A stretch of 64,000 nt of DNA. Source: Blastomussa wellsi. Its lineage: Eukaryota > Cnidaria > Anthozoa > Scleractinia > Plerogyridae. How positions within the stretch are numbered: position 1 is the first letter of the stretch; every line of letters starts with the position of its first letter. Positions 31,338-42,054 of this stretch are shown in pieces. The DNA is taken from NCBI GenBank assembly GCA_947652115.1, contig OX393565.1:22943847-23007846 (forward strand). The letters are read 5' to 3'. The notes under the pieces are model-generated. The model worked only from the letters and a program-made list of their open reading frames with translations. It ran no database searches and had not been told where the DNA came from. A program made the translations under genes and the position numbers.

Positions 31338-33748
31338 TTTATATTAAATGCACAGAAGGTCGATTATTTTAAAGTTGGTTAATGTTAGTTAATGTTAATT
31401 TTGGCTAATTTTAGTCGTATTATCCTTGAAATATTTGAGATTTTTGCCCTGTATATTAAATTTTGCCAGATTGTAAATTATTAGATTACTAATTTAGGTG
31501 CCTATACGAGAAATTGAATTTGTAAAAGTTGTAATTTAATCTACAAGCAAATGAATGTGCTTTACCCAACTCCCCTTGACAGTAGTAATGGAATTGTTTT
31601 TATTTTCGTGCGGTGAGCGTTACTTGAAAGCGTTTTTAAGTTATTAGCGTTTCGCTGCTGTAAACAGTCTTAACAATAACTACCTTTCATCCATGATGCA
31701 ACGACTTTGAGAACAGTTTTGAATGAAAAGTTAAATAGCTACGTCATGGTTTTCTCATTCGTCTTTTGTAATCCATCTCAATCTTCTCCATCCTTAACAA
31801 TAAGCCATTTTACAGTTCTGTTCTTAGTTACCAAGCCTTTGAATGGAAGTGAGACTGAAGGTGACCTTGTTTTGTTGCAAACCCTCTTGCTTTTGGTATG
31901 TAAATCATCTGGTCTTTATCATGGCAAGGTCATCACAAACCTCGCTTTCATGCAGAGGCCTGGTTACATTTCACATAACTGTAAAATGGTATATCATTTT
32001 AGGTTTACATTTTGAAGGTAATTTGGTTTGGCGCCAAATTCACTAAGTATCGTAATGTAGCTCTTTTGAATTCGCGCATTCAGTGATTTCTTCAGTAGAA
32101 ATAGTAGTACTTTTGTAAATCAAACTCTTGAGTAAATAAAGCACATACTTGTAGTCTGATCTGAGCCACTTTTACTGTCTTGAAACCTAAAACAAAATAT
32201 TCTCCGCTGGCTAAGCAAAAACAGACTGTGAAATAAACCAATAAGAAGCATGTGACCGGCGCCAAACGCGGCCCGGAAAAGAGTGTAGACTAGATAGTAC
32301 ACAGTAACTACATATGACGAACAATACGCCATTAATACGCCCTCGCAGGATATTTCCTTTCTCAAACTCGTTAATAATTCATCGAGTTAAAACAAAGAAA
32401 ATCGAAGTTCGTTAAAAATATTCCGCTGCGCGTTGTATTTTCAACTCCCTTCTCGGTGTTTGGATATCCCGATGAAACACTGTCTCTCGTGTTTGATATA
32501 TTACTTCAAGGCCTTTTGGCGCGGGTGTGGGGACGGTTTATTAAAGTGAGGGGCTTATTAAAGGGGCCAAGTCAGGGTACTTCTGTTCATTTTCGTTAAA
32601 TAATTACTTTTTTTTTTGTAGATTGAGACGAATAGGCATGGGCACATGGTTACCAAATATTGAGTGAAATAATTCTAAAAAGAGCCATCACACAAAGAAG
32701 AAGCGTTTCAGTAACAAGACAGCGAATACAAAAAAAAGAGCGGAGGGACAGGAATTGAAGGAGATAAAGAAGGGTTTTGTGAAAAGCAATGTCAAGGCAA
32801 GCTGGTTGATTTCGTTGGTTTCTTTTTCGGGAGAGATTTCATTCGTTTGTAATGAAGCTATGGATCCATATCCATTGACGCTTGACGCATGCGATTGTTT
32901 GGAAAAACTCCACAGGTATTGTGGCTGTTGTATTAGGAGCTTCGACACGATATTTTGAGTCATTTTTTGTTAACCAAATTACCAAATGTGGGAAAACTCT
33001 TGGCTGCATTTCCGCCGCTCTCTCGCGTCCGGTCATTGTTCCTCCCCGAGTGCGGGGGAGGAGCGCGGGCTCGTTTCCCGAACAGCGGCTGGAAAACTCG
33101 AAATAATAGTTTACTTTGAAGGGAGAAACACGCCAGAGGTGATACCAAACCAACAAGGAGAAAGGATGATTAAGGATAGAGAAGATTAAGATGGAATGCA
33201 AATGACGAGTCTGAAAAATTTAATTTAGGCTATATTTTTCAAAGTGCACAAACAATGACGTAGATCTTTTAAAAGGTCACGCGATCTTTTGTGACTGCCA
33301 ATTAGGAAACGAATGACGTAAAAGGTATTTGTCTGACGCAAATGGCTCACAACAACTTGCTACCTGATAACTGATAATGAAAAACTCCTTTACCGATAAT
33401 GTCGTTGGCCTTTACAAAGATTGTACAAATATAGCCATTCTCTTTCCATTCTATGTATAGTTTACTTTTCTGCTAAGCAAATGCAGCGATAATGACGTGA
33501 TATTTACATGTTTTGACAGTTGCTAAGGTAGTTAATACAGTCATTGACCGCAGTCACGCAATATGAACTATTTATTTGCATTTTATTTTTGTAAACTTCG
33601 TGGTCTTCGGTGCAGAAAATAAAACTGACAATTAAACATTCCGTGAAGGAATCCACGACGAAAACTGCCTTCATGCAGCAGTCCTAAAAGAAAATTTTTC
33701 GTCGATGTTTCCAGGCAGGCCTATATTCAGTTTATAGAAGTGAGAAAG
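31338..33748. other. Intergenic spacer between ERO1 and the tetraspanin gene
   Basis: No gene recognised; the small frames at 31707-32046 and 32688-33201 have no family features. A GC-rich, partly palindromic patch lies at 33030-33090 (CTCCCCGAGTGCGGGGGAG). The last few hundred bases probably include the tetraspanin promoter and 5' UTR exon; TGACGTA-type sites are seen at 33254-33325 but cannot be assigned. Confidence 0.5.
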
Positions 33749-33924
33749 GTGAGGCTTTTTTGTCTGTTATAAACCCGTACACAATTTAATTTTGATAAAT
33801 ACTGAATTTTACGATAAATAACGATCATAATTTCTCATACGATTCTCAGAATGTTTCGATTGCGTATGGATGAGAAGCAATTTTAACCACGTTTGTATGA
33901 CAGATTTTAAATTTCTTTTTGCAG
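33749..33924 (+). other. Probable 5' UTR intron of the tetraspanin gene
   Basis: A good donor (AAAG|GTGAGG, intron from 33749) and a pyrimidine-rich acceptor (TTTCTTTTTGCAG, ending 33924) bracket 176 bp just before the coding exon. This implies a separate untranslated first exon. Inferred from splice consensus only. Confidence 0.55.
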
Positions 33925-33945
33925 CAAAAATCGGACAGTGCCGCT

Positions 33946-34767
33946 ATGAATAGGCGACGAGTAAGCCCAGTCCAGTCAGATGCAGACGAGCCATCAAAAT
34001 TGTTAAAGTACACCATGTTCTTCATCAATGTAATTTTCTGGTTCCTCAGCAGTCTTATTCTCGGAGTGGGCATTTTCGTGATGGTAGAAAAACGCGACGT
34101 GTACAGCAAACTGACTGATTTGTATTACGACCCAGCTGTGATATTTGTGGTTCTCGGTGGTCTTATGTTTATCATAACATTCACCGGTTGTATTGGAGCA
34201 CTGCGCGAAAATACTTGCCTCTTAGCCTTCTATGCAGGGATAATTACTATACTGCTTATTCTGGAGGTCGTTTGCGGAGTTGTTGGTTTCATAAACAGCG
34301 GCAAACTGGAGGAAAAAGTCGACGAAAAGCTCCGAAACGCCATCGTGTTTTACCGAGATCCGGACAAGCCCGATCTTCATTTCCTGATCGACTCAGCGCA
34401 AGCAGAGTTGGGTTGCTGTGGGTCACGTGATCACACCGACTGGGAGACGAATCTCTACTTCAACTGCACGGCTTTCGCGTCTGTGTCAGCCTGCGGGGTT
34501 CCTTTCTCTTGTTGCAAGACGGAAGAGCTGCGCGCAAATAGACAGTGTGGGTATGGAGTGGATAAATTGAGCGAAACCGCGCGCAAGGAGCGGATCAATG
34601 TAAAGGGTTGCCTTACAGTCTCGGTCCAGTGGTTTAAAGATAACTTAGCCCTAATCGGTGGTCTGTCATTTGGTATTGTTGTAATTCAGATAATAACGGT
34701 GTGTCTTGCATCTATGTTCAGGAGACAAATTCTTGATGTGAAACAGACATTTCAGGGCGTTCAATAG
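33946..34767 (+). CDS. TspanC8-type tetraspanin, single coding exon, 273 aa
   Basis: Four transmembrane helices in tetraspanin spacing (about residues 22-47, 64-85, 92-116 and 234-257). The large extracellular loop carries the CCG motif (157-159) and eight cysteines in all (157, 158, 174, 183, 189, 190, 201, 222). It includes VPFSCC and RQCGYG as in the TSPAN5/14/17/33 group. Eight loop cysteines define the TspanC8 class, which in other animals escorts ADAM10 from the ER and directs its substrate choice, including Notch. A potential N-glycosylation site (NCT) lies in the loop. The start is the first ATG after a splice acceptor at 33924. The whole coding region lies in one exon, unlike the multi-exon vertebrate genes. 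It is not certain which vertebrate paralogue it matches best. Confidence 0.92.
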   Translation: MNRRRVSPVQSDADEPSKLLKYTMFFINVIFWFLSSLILGVGIFVMVEKRDVYSKLTDLYYDPAVIFVVLGGLMFIITFTGCIGALRENTCLLAFYAGIITILLILEVVCGVVGFINSGKLEEKVDEKLRNAIVFYRDPDKPDLHFLIDSAQAELGCCGSRDHTDWETNLYFNCTAFASVSACGVPFSCCKTEELRANRQCGYGVDKLSETARKERINVKGCLTVSVQWFKDNLALIGGLSFGIVVIQIITVCLASMFRRQILDVKQTFQGVQ

Positions 34768-35688
34768 CCATTGAATGACACAGTCAGTTTATGATTTGAG
34801 GTGGGGGGGGGGGGGTGTTCCGGCTGTTCGTACTTTTAAGCCACTTTTCCCATTGTCCCCCTTCTCCCGCCTCCTGTACCCAGTCTTCCGGGACCCTCCA
34901 CATGATTGCGTTAATCATTCCACGAGTTACTCTCATTAGCAGTGGCGGTATCCGGTAAGGTTTTTGGGTCGAATTATAGCGATATTTAATAATTTTAATT
35001 ACTGTTTTTGTTATTATTATTTATTAACCAAATACAGCTTGATAAGCAGTTTAATATCGCGCTACACTAATAACGGCGCCAGCCTAAACCTTATTCATAG
35101 ATATATTTTGTGAATAATAAACCTTTATTTTATTTTTCCTATTACACATTATTTAAAAATATGAATGTATTATGTGGGGTTCAACATTCTCAGTTTTAGC
35201 CTGTCTGGTACTCGATGTATTTTTGTGTGATAAACAAAAATTGCGCTTTCTTGGTTCTTTGCGACTGATTGTGCTTAAGAACAATAAAAAGTTTTCAATT
35301 CAATTATTCCATGCAGTCTGGTTGGTTGGAAGTCTCGACAAAACAAAGCCACCAAAACAAACTAAACAAAAGTTGTTTTCTTTTAATTATCACATTCGTG
35401 TACATTCATAGCATTTGGTAATGCAGCACAAGGGAAAATAGGGTTAACCCCAAGCACAACAGATCTGGTACAAAACTAACATCTGATATTCTTGATATCA
35501 TTACACGCTGGTTCTGTGTTTAACCTCTCTCATAACCTCTCAAAGTTTTCCAGTATTGGCGGTACAACCGTAGGAGCAGTCAGAAAGTTGGCTGGCAGAC
35601 CGAAATACATGTATTAGTAAATAAGGTCTGCCGAACGAAGCAGCCCTTTTATATCAACGTATTGCACGATACTGGTCACGGTGGCTTA
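34768..35688. other. Convergent 3' region of tetraspanin and RTRAF
   Basis: No coding sequence. A G run at 34802-34815. Plus-strand AATAAA occurs at 35116 and 35283; minus-strand AATAAA at 35124-35129 (TTTATT on plus). The two transcripts probably end within or across this stretch. Confidence 0.6.
35116..35129. terminator. Back-to-back poly(A) signals on both strands
   Basis: AATAAA on plus (35116-35121) is followed two bases later by its inverse on minus (35124-35129). Each is suitably placed for one of the two convergent genes (tetraspanin, RTRAF). Hexamers only; downstream elements were not verified. Confidence 0.45.
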
Positions 35689-38600
35689 TTACACACCAAC
35701 CCTTCCGAGTGACTGGTCTGTCTTAGGATTAGCTGTTATGGCTTGTACGGCGACTATAGCCTCGTTTATCTTGGTCTGAAGCTCTCTCAACTCTGTTACA
35801 TGTAACAAGCGGATTATCTTGGCTGCCTCGTTTACTGCGGAGTCTGTAATGAAGATAAACAACGCACCAGAATGTTTTAAAAATATCGTAAAATCTACAG
35901 TCATTCTTTTATAACATAAGAACCTTTTTTATAAGAATGTCGATGCTGAGAAAGGCCAAAAGAACATACCCAAGGTAGCCTGCGTCGCAGACGGACAAAA
36001 CCGCCAGTTACACGTCCGGCTTCAACGCAGGCTAACCCAAGGCTGCACGCCAGGATTGCAGGGGCTTTGTTTGGCCTGTTCTAAACGGACACTAGTTTCG
36101 AGGAAACTTGAATTAAGTGCTTACTTGAAACTAACTTAGCTTCTATTGTGAAGCCAAGTACTGGCTTTCTCTGCTTTAAAAGAGCATTATGTCCAATAAT
36201 GACCAATTAAGTACTTTCACTCATACGCATGTGCCTAGAACATGAAGATAAAGATGTCAAGTAAATTGTTCAAGCAAGGGGGAGTAGTGTTTATGTTTCA
36301 GCTATTTTACGAACCCGCTAGGGCCAAACTTGAAAAAGCCAGCCTGACTTTTTCAATTTAAGATCCAAAGCTCCTTGTAGTATCACAATTATGATATAAC
36401 TCCCTTTATGACTTCATTTCACTGGCATATTAATTCTTAACAAAAGTGGACCATTATCTGTTGGTTTCCATTGGTGTAGATACATAGCATACGAGCAGGC
36501 TCCAGCTAGATGGGGTGGGTCGGGGGCAGTAACTGCTGGGCACCATCCCGACCCAGCCCCGGAGCCTGTTCACCGGCTATAGATACACCATTAGGCTCTT
36601 GTGTTTTTGGAGTGATGCTCTTGATTGTGGCCCTTTAAGCCTCTATATCAAACTCAAGATGCTTAAACCAGACAATAGCACTCAAGAAGTGTTATTCGGC
36701 TTATTCGTTAGTTGATTTATGAAAAAAGGGTAAACCACCCCTTTACCTGCCCTCCTGATCCCCAAATTAAAAGCCTGGGTGTGAGTGGCACACACAGGGA
36801 GGCTATGCCCCGAGGAACAAACTGTTATTTTACCCTTTTATAGTTTTCGACAGTTCTAAAAGGTAACCCTTTCATACGCAATGGTACCTCTTTCTTTTTC
36901 ATATCTACAATATGGACAATGCATCTCTTTACTGGCTGAACGTTACACTTGAATAACCACTTAAAAAATGCAGTTGTACTTTAATGAATCAATCAGTTGA
37001 TGGGTCTGCTCGAGATATTTTGAAAGTACCTTTTAATAGCCAACTGGTTTGCCTCCTGCCAGTTGGGATTCTTACCGTGTTATGTGTATTTACAATATTT
37101 ATTTGTTTACATTGGCCCTGAAAAGCCCCAGTGGGAGTGGTCAATTGAGTAATTAATTATTTATTTATTTACCTAAAGGGGTTAAACAGCTGTACTAAAC
37201 AGTTGACTAATCAAGTATTTTAAGGTCCTTATAGAGCTTATTAACAGAAATTGTAAGTACGTAAAAGGCCTAAAAGGCCAGAGGTACCATTTTGAACTGA
37301 AGATGATACATATATAAAGGGACAGCACCTCTGTATGTCTGAACGTACAAGAGGGGGTAAGTTTCTAACGATACTGTGGTGCTGCGTCGGTGGGAAGTAT
37401 AACAATATAATTTGGTTTCATCAACTGGGTTGATAATGTGAATTGGCCACCGTAAAGAGATTCAAGAGCTGACGTTTTGAGCGTTAGTCCTAGTGGCCCA
37501 TCAGGCCAAGCCTTATTCTAAATCAGTGCTTTCAATAAGCACCGACGGCCGACGAAAAGCATCAACTACTTTTCTTTACCTTGCATAGCAACGTCGGCTA
37601 CTTTTTTCCTTCATTTGACAAAATTAAGGAAAGATTATATAACAAACAGTCGGTTACTCTACTCAGACCGACTGCCTACTTCAAAATTAATTGAAACCCC
37701 TGATAAATACAGCTGGATGAAGAGAGGCACTGCGAGAGTAAAGTGTCTTACTCAAGAACACAATGCAGTGCCCAGACAGGGCTTGAATCCAGGCTGCTAA
37801 ATCCGAAGTACAGGCACAATAACCATTAGGTCATTGTATCTCCTGTCAACAACGGTTTATAAAAAGGTAAGGGTTACGTGTAGATATTAGGCGGAACCCC
37901 CCCTCCTTCAAAGCCAAGAGACAAGTACAATAACTGCTGTTTCACATACCTCCAGTATCAAATCCTATGTCGACTTTGTTAAGAGGAATAATTTCAGTTT
38001 TCTTATCCTGTAAAAATAGTTGTTAAATATATTTGCTTTGATTTCAACAGAATCCTTGTCGACAAGAAAAATAAAGCTACTCAGTACTTACAGACTTTTT
38101 ATTAGCCTTGGAGGCTACTGATGACAATTTTCCCTCAATAAGTGAACGAATAGCCTGTCATATAAAAAAGAATGGACAAAATGTTTTAAAGTGCAACCTA
38201 ATCCCCAAATGTTTTCGCTAAAATAGACCTTTGCACCAATTCGAAAAGCATTACACCTTTTGTTTGTTCTTTTTATAAAATGCTGGCATTTTATAGCATC
38301 CAAAAGTTACGAAAAACTATCCACCATTTGTTGCATGACCAAGTCGTAAGGAGCATGGGTCTATTCCTCGGTAGACGTCACAAACTGATTTGCATCGCAT
38401 CACGTCTTACAATATATTGCAATATAGTTTGTGATGTCTACCCAGGAATAGACCCACGCCCCTTCTGACTCGGTTGTGCAACAAATGAATCTTTATGTAA
38501 CACGCAGCAGTAATCAACACATTTTAATGTATTGTAAGTATTGTAAGTAATATTATTAACGCGTAACGTAAGTAGTGTATTGTTCTAATATGTCACGTAA

Positions 38601-39216
38601 TCATAGTAAAATGTCACGTAATTAAAGTATCATCAATAGTGTGTCTTCTAAGTGAAAACAATCTATCGAATTGTAATATATTGAATTTTCCTTTGTGCAA
38701 GTAATAGTGTAAGTAATATCAGTAATGTACAGTAATGCCTGTAAGCAGTATTTGTGTGTAATGTATTGTTTAATATTGTAGCAAAATAATAAAAAAAACA
38801 AAAAAAAAACAAATGATGCACAGTTTTATGTAACTTCTGACTGCTATATAAAGCCAGCATTTGATAAAAAGGCGAAACGAAAGGTGACATGCGTTTCGAA
38901 CGGGTGCAAAGATTTATTTTAGCAAAAAAAAATATTTTGGGGTTAGGTGCACTTTAACTTTGTTATTGGCAGTTCCACACAACTTGTCCAAAAGCGCCTT
39001 GAGACATTTGAATCCTTATACACTGAACATGCAGGTCAATTGAGGAGGTTAGGTAGAGTCTGTGTAAGAGCCTAGAGGCCCATAAGACCGGAGCTTATCC
39101 CGGTTTCTGTAGCATGAAGCAACAGAGAGTATTGCTACTCCCCCCTGGATGGGATGCTAGTCCATCGTAGGGTTACCCCCAGCATTATTTGATCAGTACC
39201 CATTTATACACCTGGT

Positions 39217-39250
<34 letters not shown>

Positions 39251-42010
39251 GAGATTTAAGTGTCTTGCCCAAGAACACAATACAGTTTCCTGGTCAGGGC
39301 TTGAACTCGGACCAACCCACAGTCCAGTGCACTAACCCATTTTAGGCCACTGGTCAAGCTTCCCATTATCAAGGAAGTAAATTATTCAGACTGGCAAGGA
39401 GGGGACATGCCCATGCTGACTTTTATTTATTAACATTTATTAAACTTTTTGACTTTATCTGAAATTAATCTGTGAATGATTTGGTACATGACACCATGTA
39501 CAGCATTTCAGTGTGTTATCCACCCAGGTGTATAAATGGGTACTGGTGAAATAATGCTGGGGGTGGACAGACGTGTTTTGTCAAATGTGGAATTTTAATT
39601 TTTTGGACTTCTCAGCAATGTATTGTTGATTTTGAATACTTCTCAGTGGTTTTTGGTTACTTTCAGATGTTTCAAAAGTTTACGGAGGGAGAGGAGAGGT
39701 GGAATCCCCCACCTGATATGACAAGATCAGAAAAAGCCTTGTCTGAATAGGGTTAATTGTAATGCGAGACCCACAGTACCTGTCTGTGGTTACAGTGACA
39801 AGGGAGGACCAAATGTGAATTTGAACCCAGGGAAGATTGCCGTGTAGGTAAGAGACCAGAGTGCTTGTCGTCTTGTCTCGGCTCACTCGTTGTTAATCTT
39901 TTTGTACCAAACAGGGGTTTCAAAATGTTTTGAAGTAGGTGTCGTCGACTGGAAGAGTAGGCAGCTGTTATAAGTGAGCTTTTGGGTCACAAGCTGATTG
40001 CTATGACCAGAGTAGCCGGTGGCATAATAGTCAAGTAGCCGGTGGAACTCCGGCAGTCGCCGCCTTGTTCTGAAACCCCTGACCAAAGCACTACATGACT
40101 GTATGATTTCACTTGAATCAAGACAAACTGAAAGAAACTGAAAGCAAAATATCTCATTGGCAATCCTACCTGTAATAGAACAAAGTGATCAGGGTGTTCT
40201 GGTAAACTGAGCAGCCTTGATAGAGACGTCACACCTGCCTTTAAGTCTGGATTGTCCACTGCAGTTATGTAATAAAATTAATCAACAGTTTATGGACAGG
40301 TGTAAAAAGAATAATAATTATTAATAATGTTTATTGATTTCTAGCACTGATTCCATATAACTGATTCTGTTAAGTTGTGTGCAAGTGATGGAGGAAACTC
40401 TTTTTACAGTGCTTGAAACTAACTTTTCAGCTTACTAGCCTCGTGGCTAGTGACAACTTAGATGTTAGTAGTCAAAAAATTTTTTACTAGCCCAGCATTG
40501 GTGTTGGCTAGGTCCAATAACAGTTGATCCCTAGCAAGACTTGGAAGCACAAAGCAAACGACTTTCTTTGAATACATAATGTTGGCAATTGCATTGTTCT
40601 GAAATCAGTTTCAATAATAAAACAATTTTTGTGGAACATAGTCTGGTAGTATGAGATGTCCATGATGAAATTCTGATCTTCAGTTTCTGAGCAAAGTGTT
40701 TGTTTTTGTCTTGCTTGAGGAAGACAGAAACTGCTTCTCCCAATTTCATTTTGTTTACTAGATAGCCAAAGTGGCTAGTGGAAATCGAAAACCTACTAAC
40801 CAAAACTAAATATCTACTAGTCTGTGGCTAGTTGGCTACCTTTAAAGTTTAGTGTCGAGCCCTGGAACTGCACGTAATTATGCAGCAAACACAAATTGTT
40901 ATACACATGATAAAAATGAAAATGTGACAGATATTTCGGCATTGAATTTAGAAAAGATCTGGTTGTAACTGCAAACATACAGTAATAATGTAATAATGGT
41001 ACCTGTCAGATTTACAAGACTGTCATCAAGTGAGTTTTCTCCCAGTCCACCAGCCTGCTCTGTTTTATCGGTTTGTACCATACTGTTGTACTTTTCAGCT
41101 TCATACAAAATAAAACATTTGTCACGCAGCAAATGTGAATAAACTAAACTTGATACAACTCTCATGGGTTTCAATTTCATTGTTATAATAATTATCAAAT
41201 AGGCCATTTCCAGTCCATTCCGCGCAATCTCCGCCTGCAACATTTATCACTTCTCACACGATGGAATGTAAACAAGCCAAAATGAAAATTGCCAGTAAAA
41301 ATTTTCCTTTTTCTTCATTATTAACATCCAATATCCTTGCAAAACAATAACAAAGAGTACGCAAACTTCGACATTACAGCTTATCGAGAACTCCCAAACG
41401 AAACGACCTGTAATGGGCTTATGGCGGACTCAAAAACTTCATGCACACAGTTACCGAAGTGTAATGTACCAACGAATTCAAAACAGAAATGTAAACATAC
41501 ATGTAACCTGACATTGCGCAGTACAGACTGGAATTGGCCTTTAAAATATGGATTGATCATTAGATAATGCACTTCAAGAATTTTCATTTTCTTAGCCAAC
41601 ATGGTATACATGTAATTGAGCTACCGGAATTTGTACATTTTGCCACAAAGAAAAAGGAAAGAAATAAAACAAGGGGAAATAGAACAACAAACCATTCTCT
41701 GCATATTCAACTCGTACAGCATGAGCTAATAACCAGTCCACCACACTGACTTTCTGTGATAAGTCCAACGGACATTTCAGGTCATCTAGATACTAGACAG
41801 GTCAAAAACAAGTTATTTGGTTTTATCAACTGGGTTGATAATGTCAATTGGCCACCGTAAAGAGATTCAAGAGCCGACGTTTCGAGCGTTAGCCCTTCGT
41901 CGGAGCGAATGACGAAGGGCTAACGCTCGAAACATCAGCTCTTGAATCTCTTTACGGTGGCCAATTGGCATTATCAACCCAGTTGATAAAACCAAATTAT
42001 ATTGTTATAC

Positions 42011-42054
<44 letters not shown>

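Larger units (their letters stand above)
35844..37949. other. RTRAF intron 7
   Basis: Non-coding. Contains short fold-backs at 35970-36045 (GTAGCCTGCGT...ACGCAGGCTA), 36328-36358 (TTGAAAAAGCC...ACTTTTTCAA) and 36490-36570 (GCAGGCTCC...GGAGCCTG), half of a family R repeat (37357-37488) and an antisense SINE fragment (37700-37850). Confidence 0.6.
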
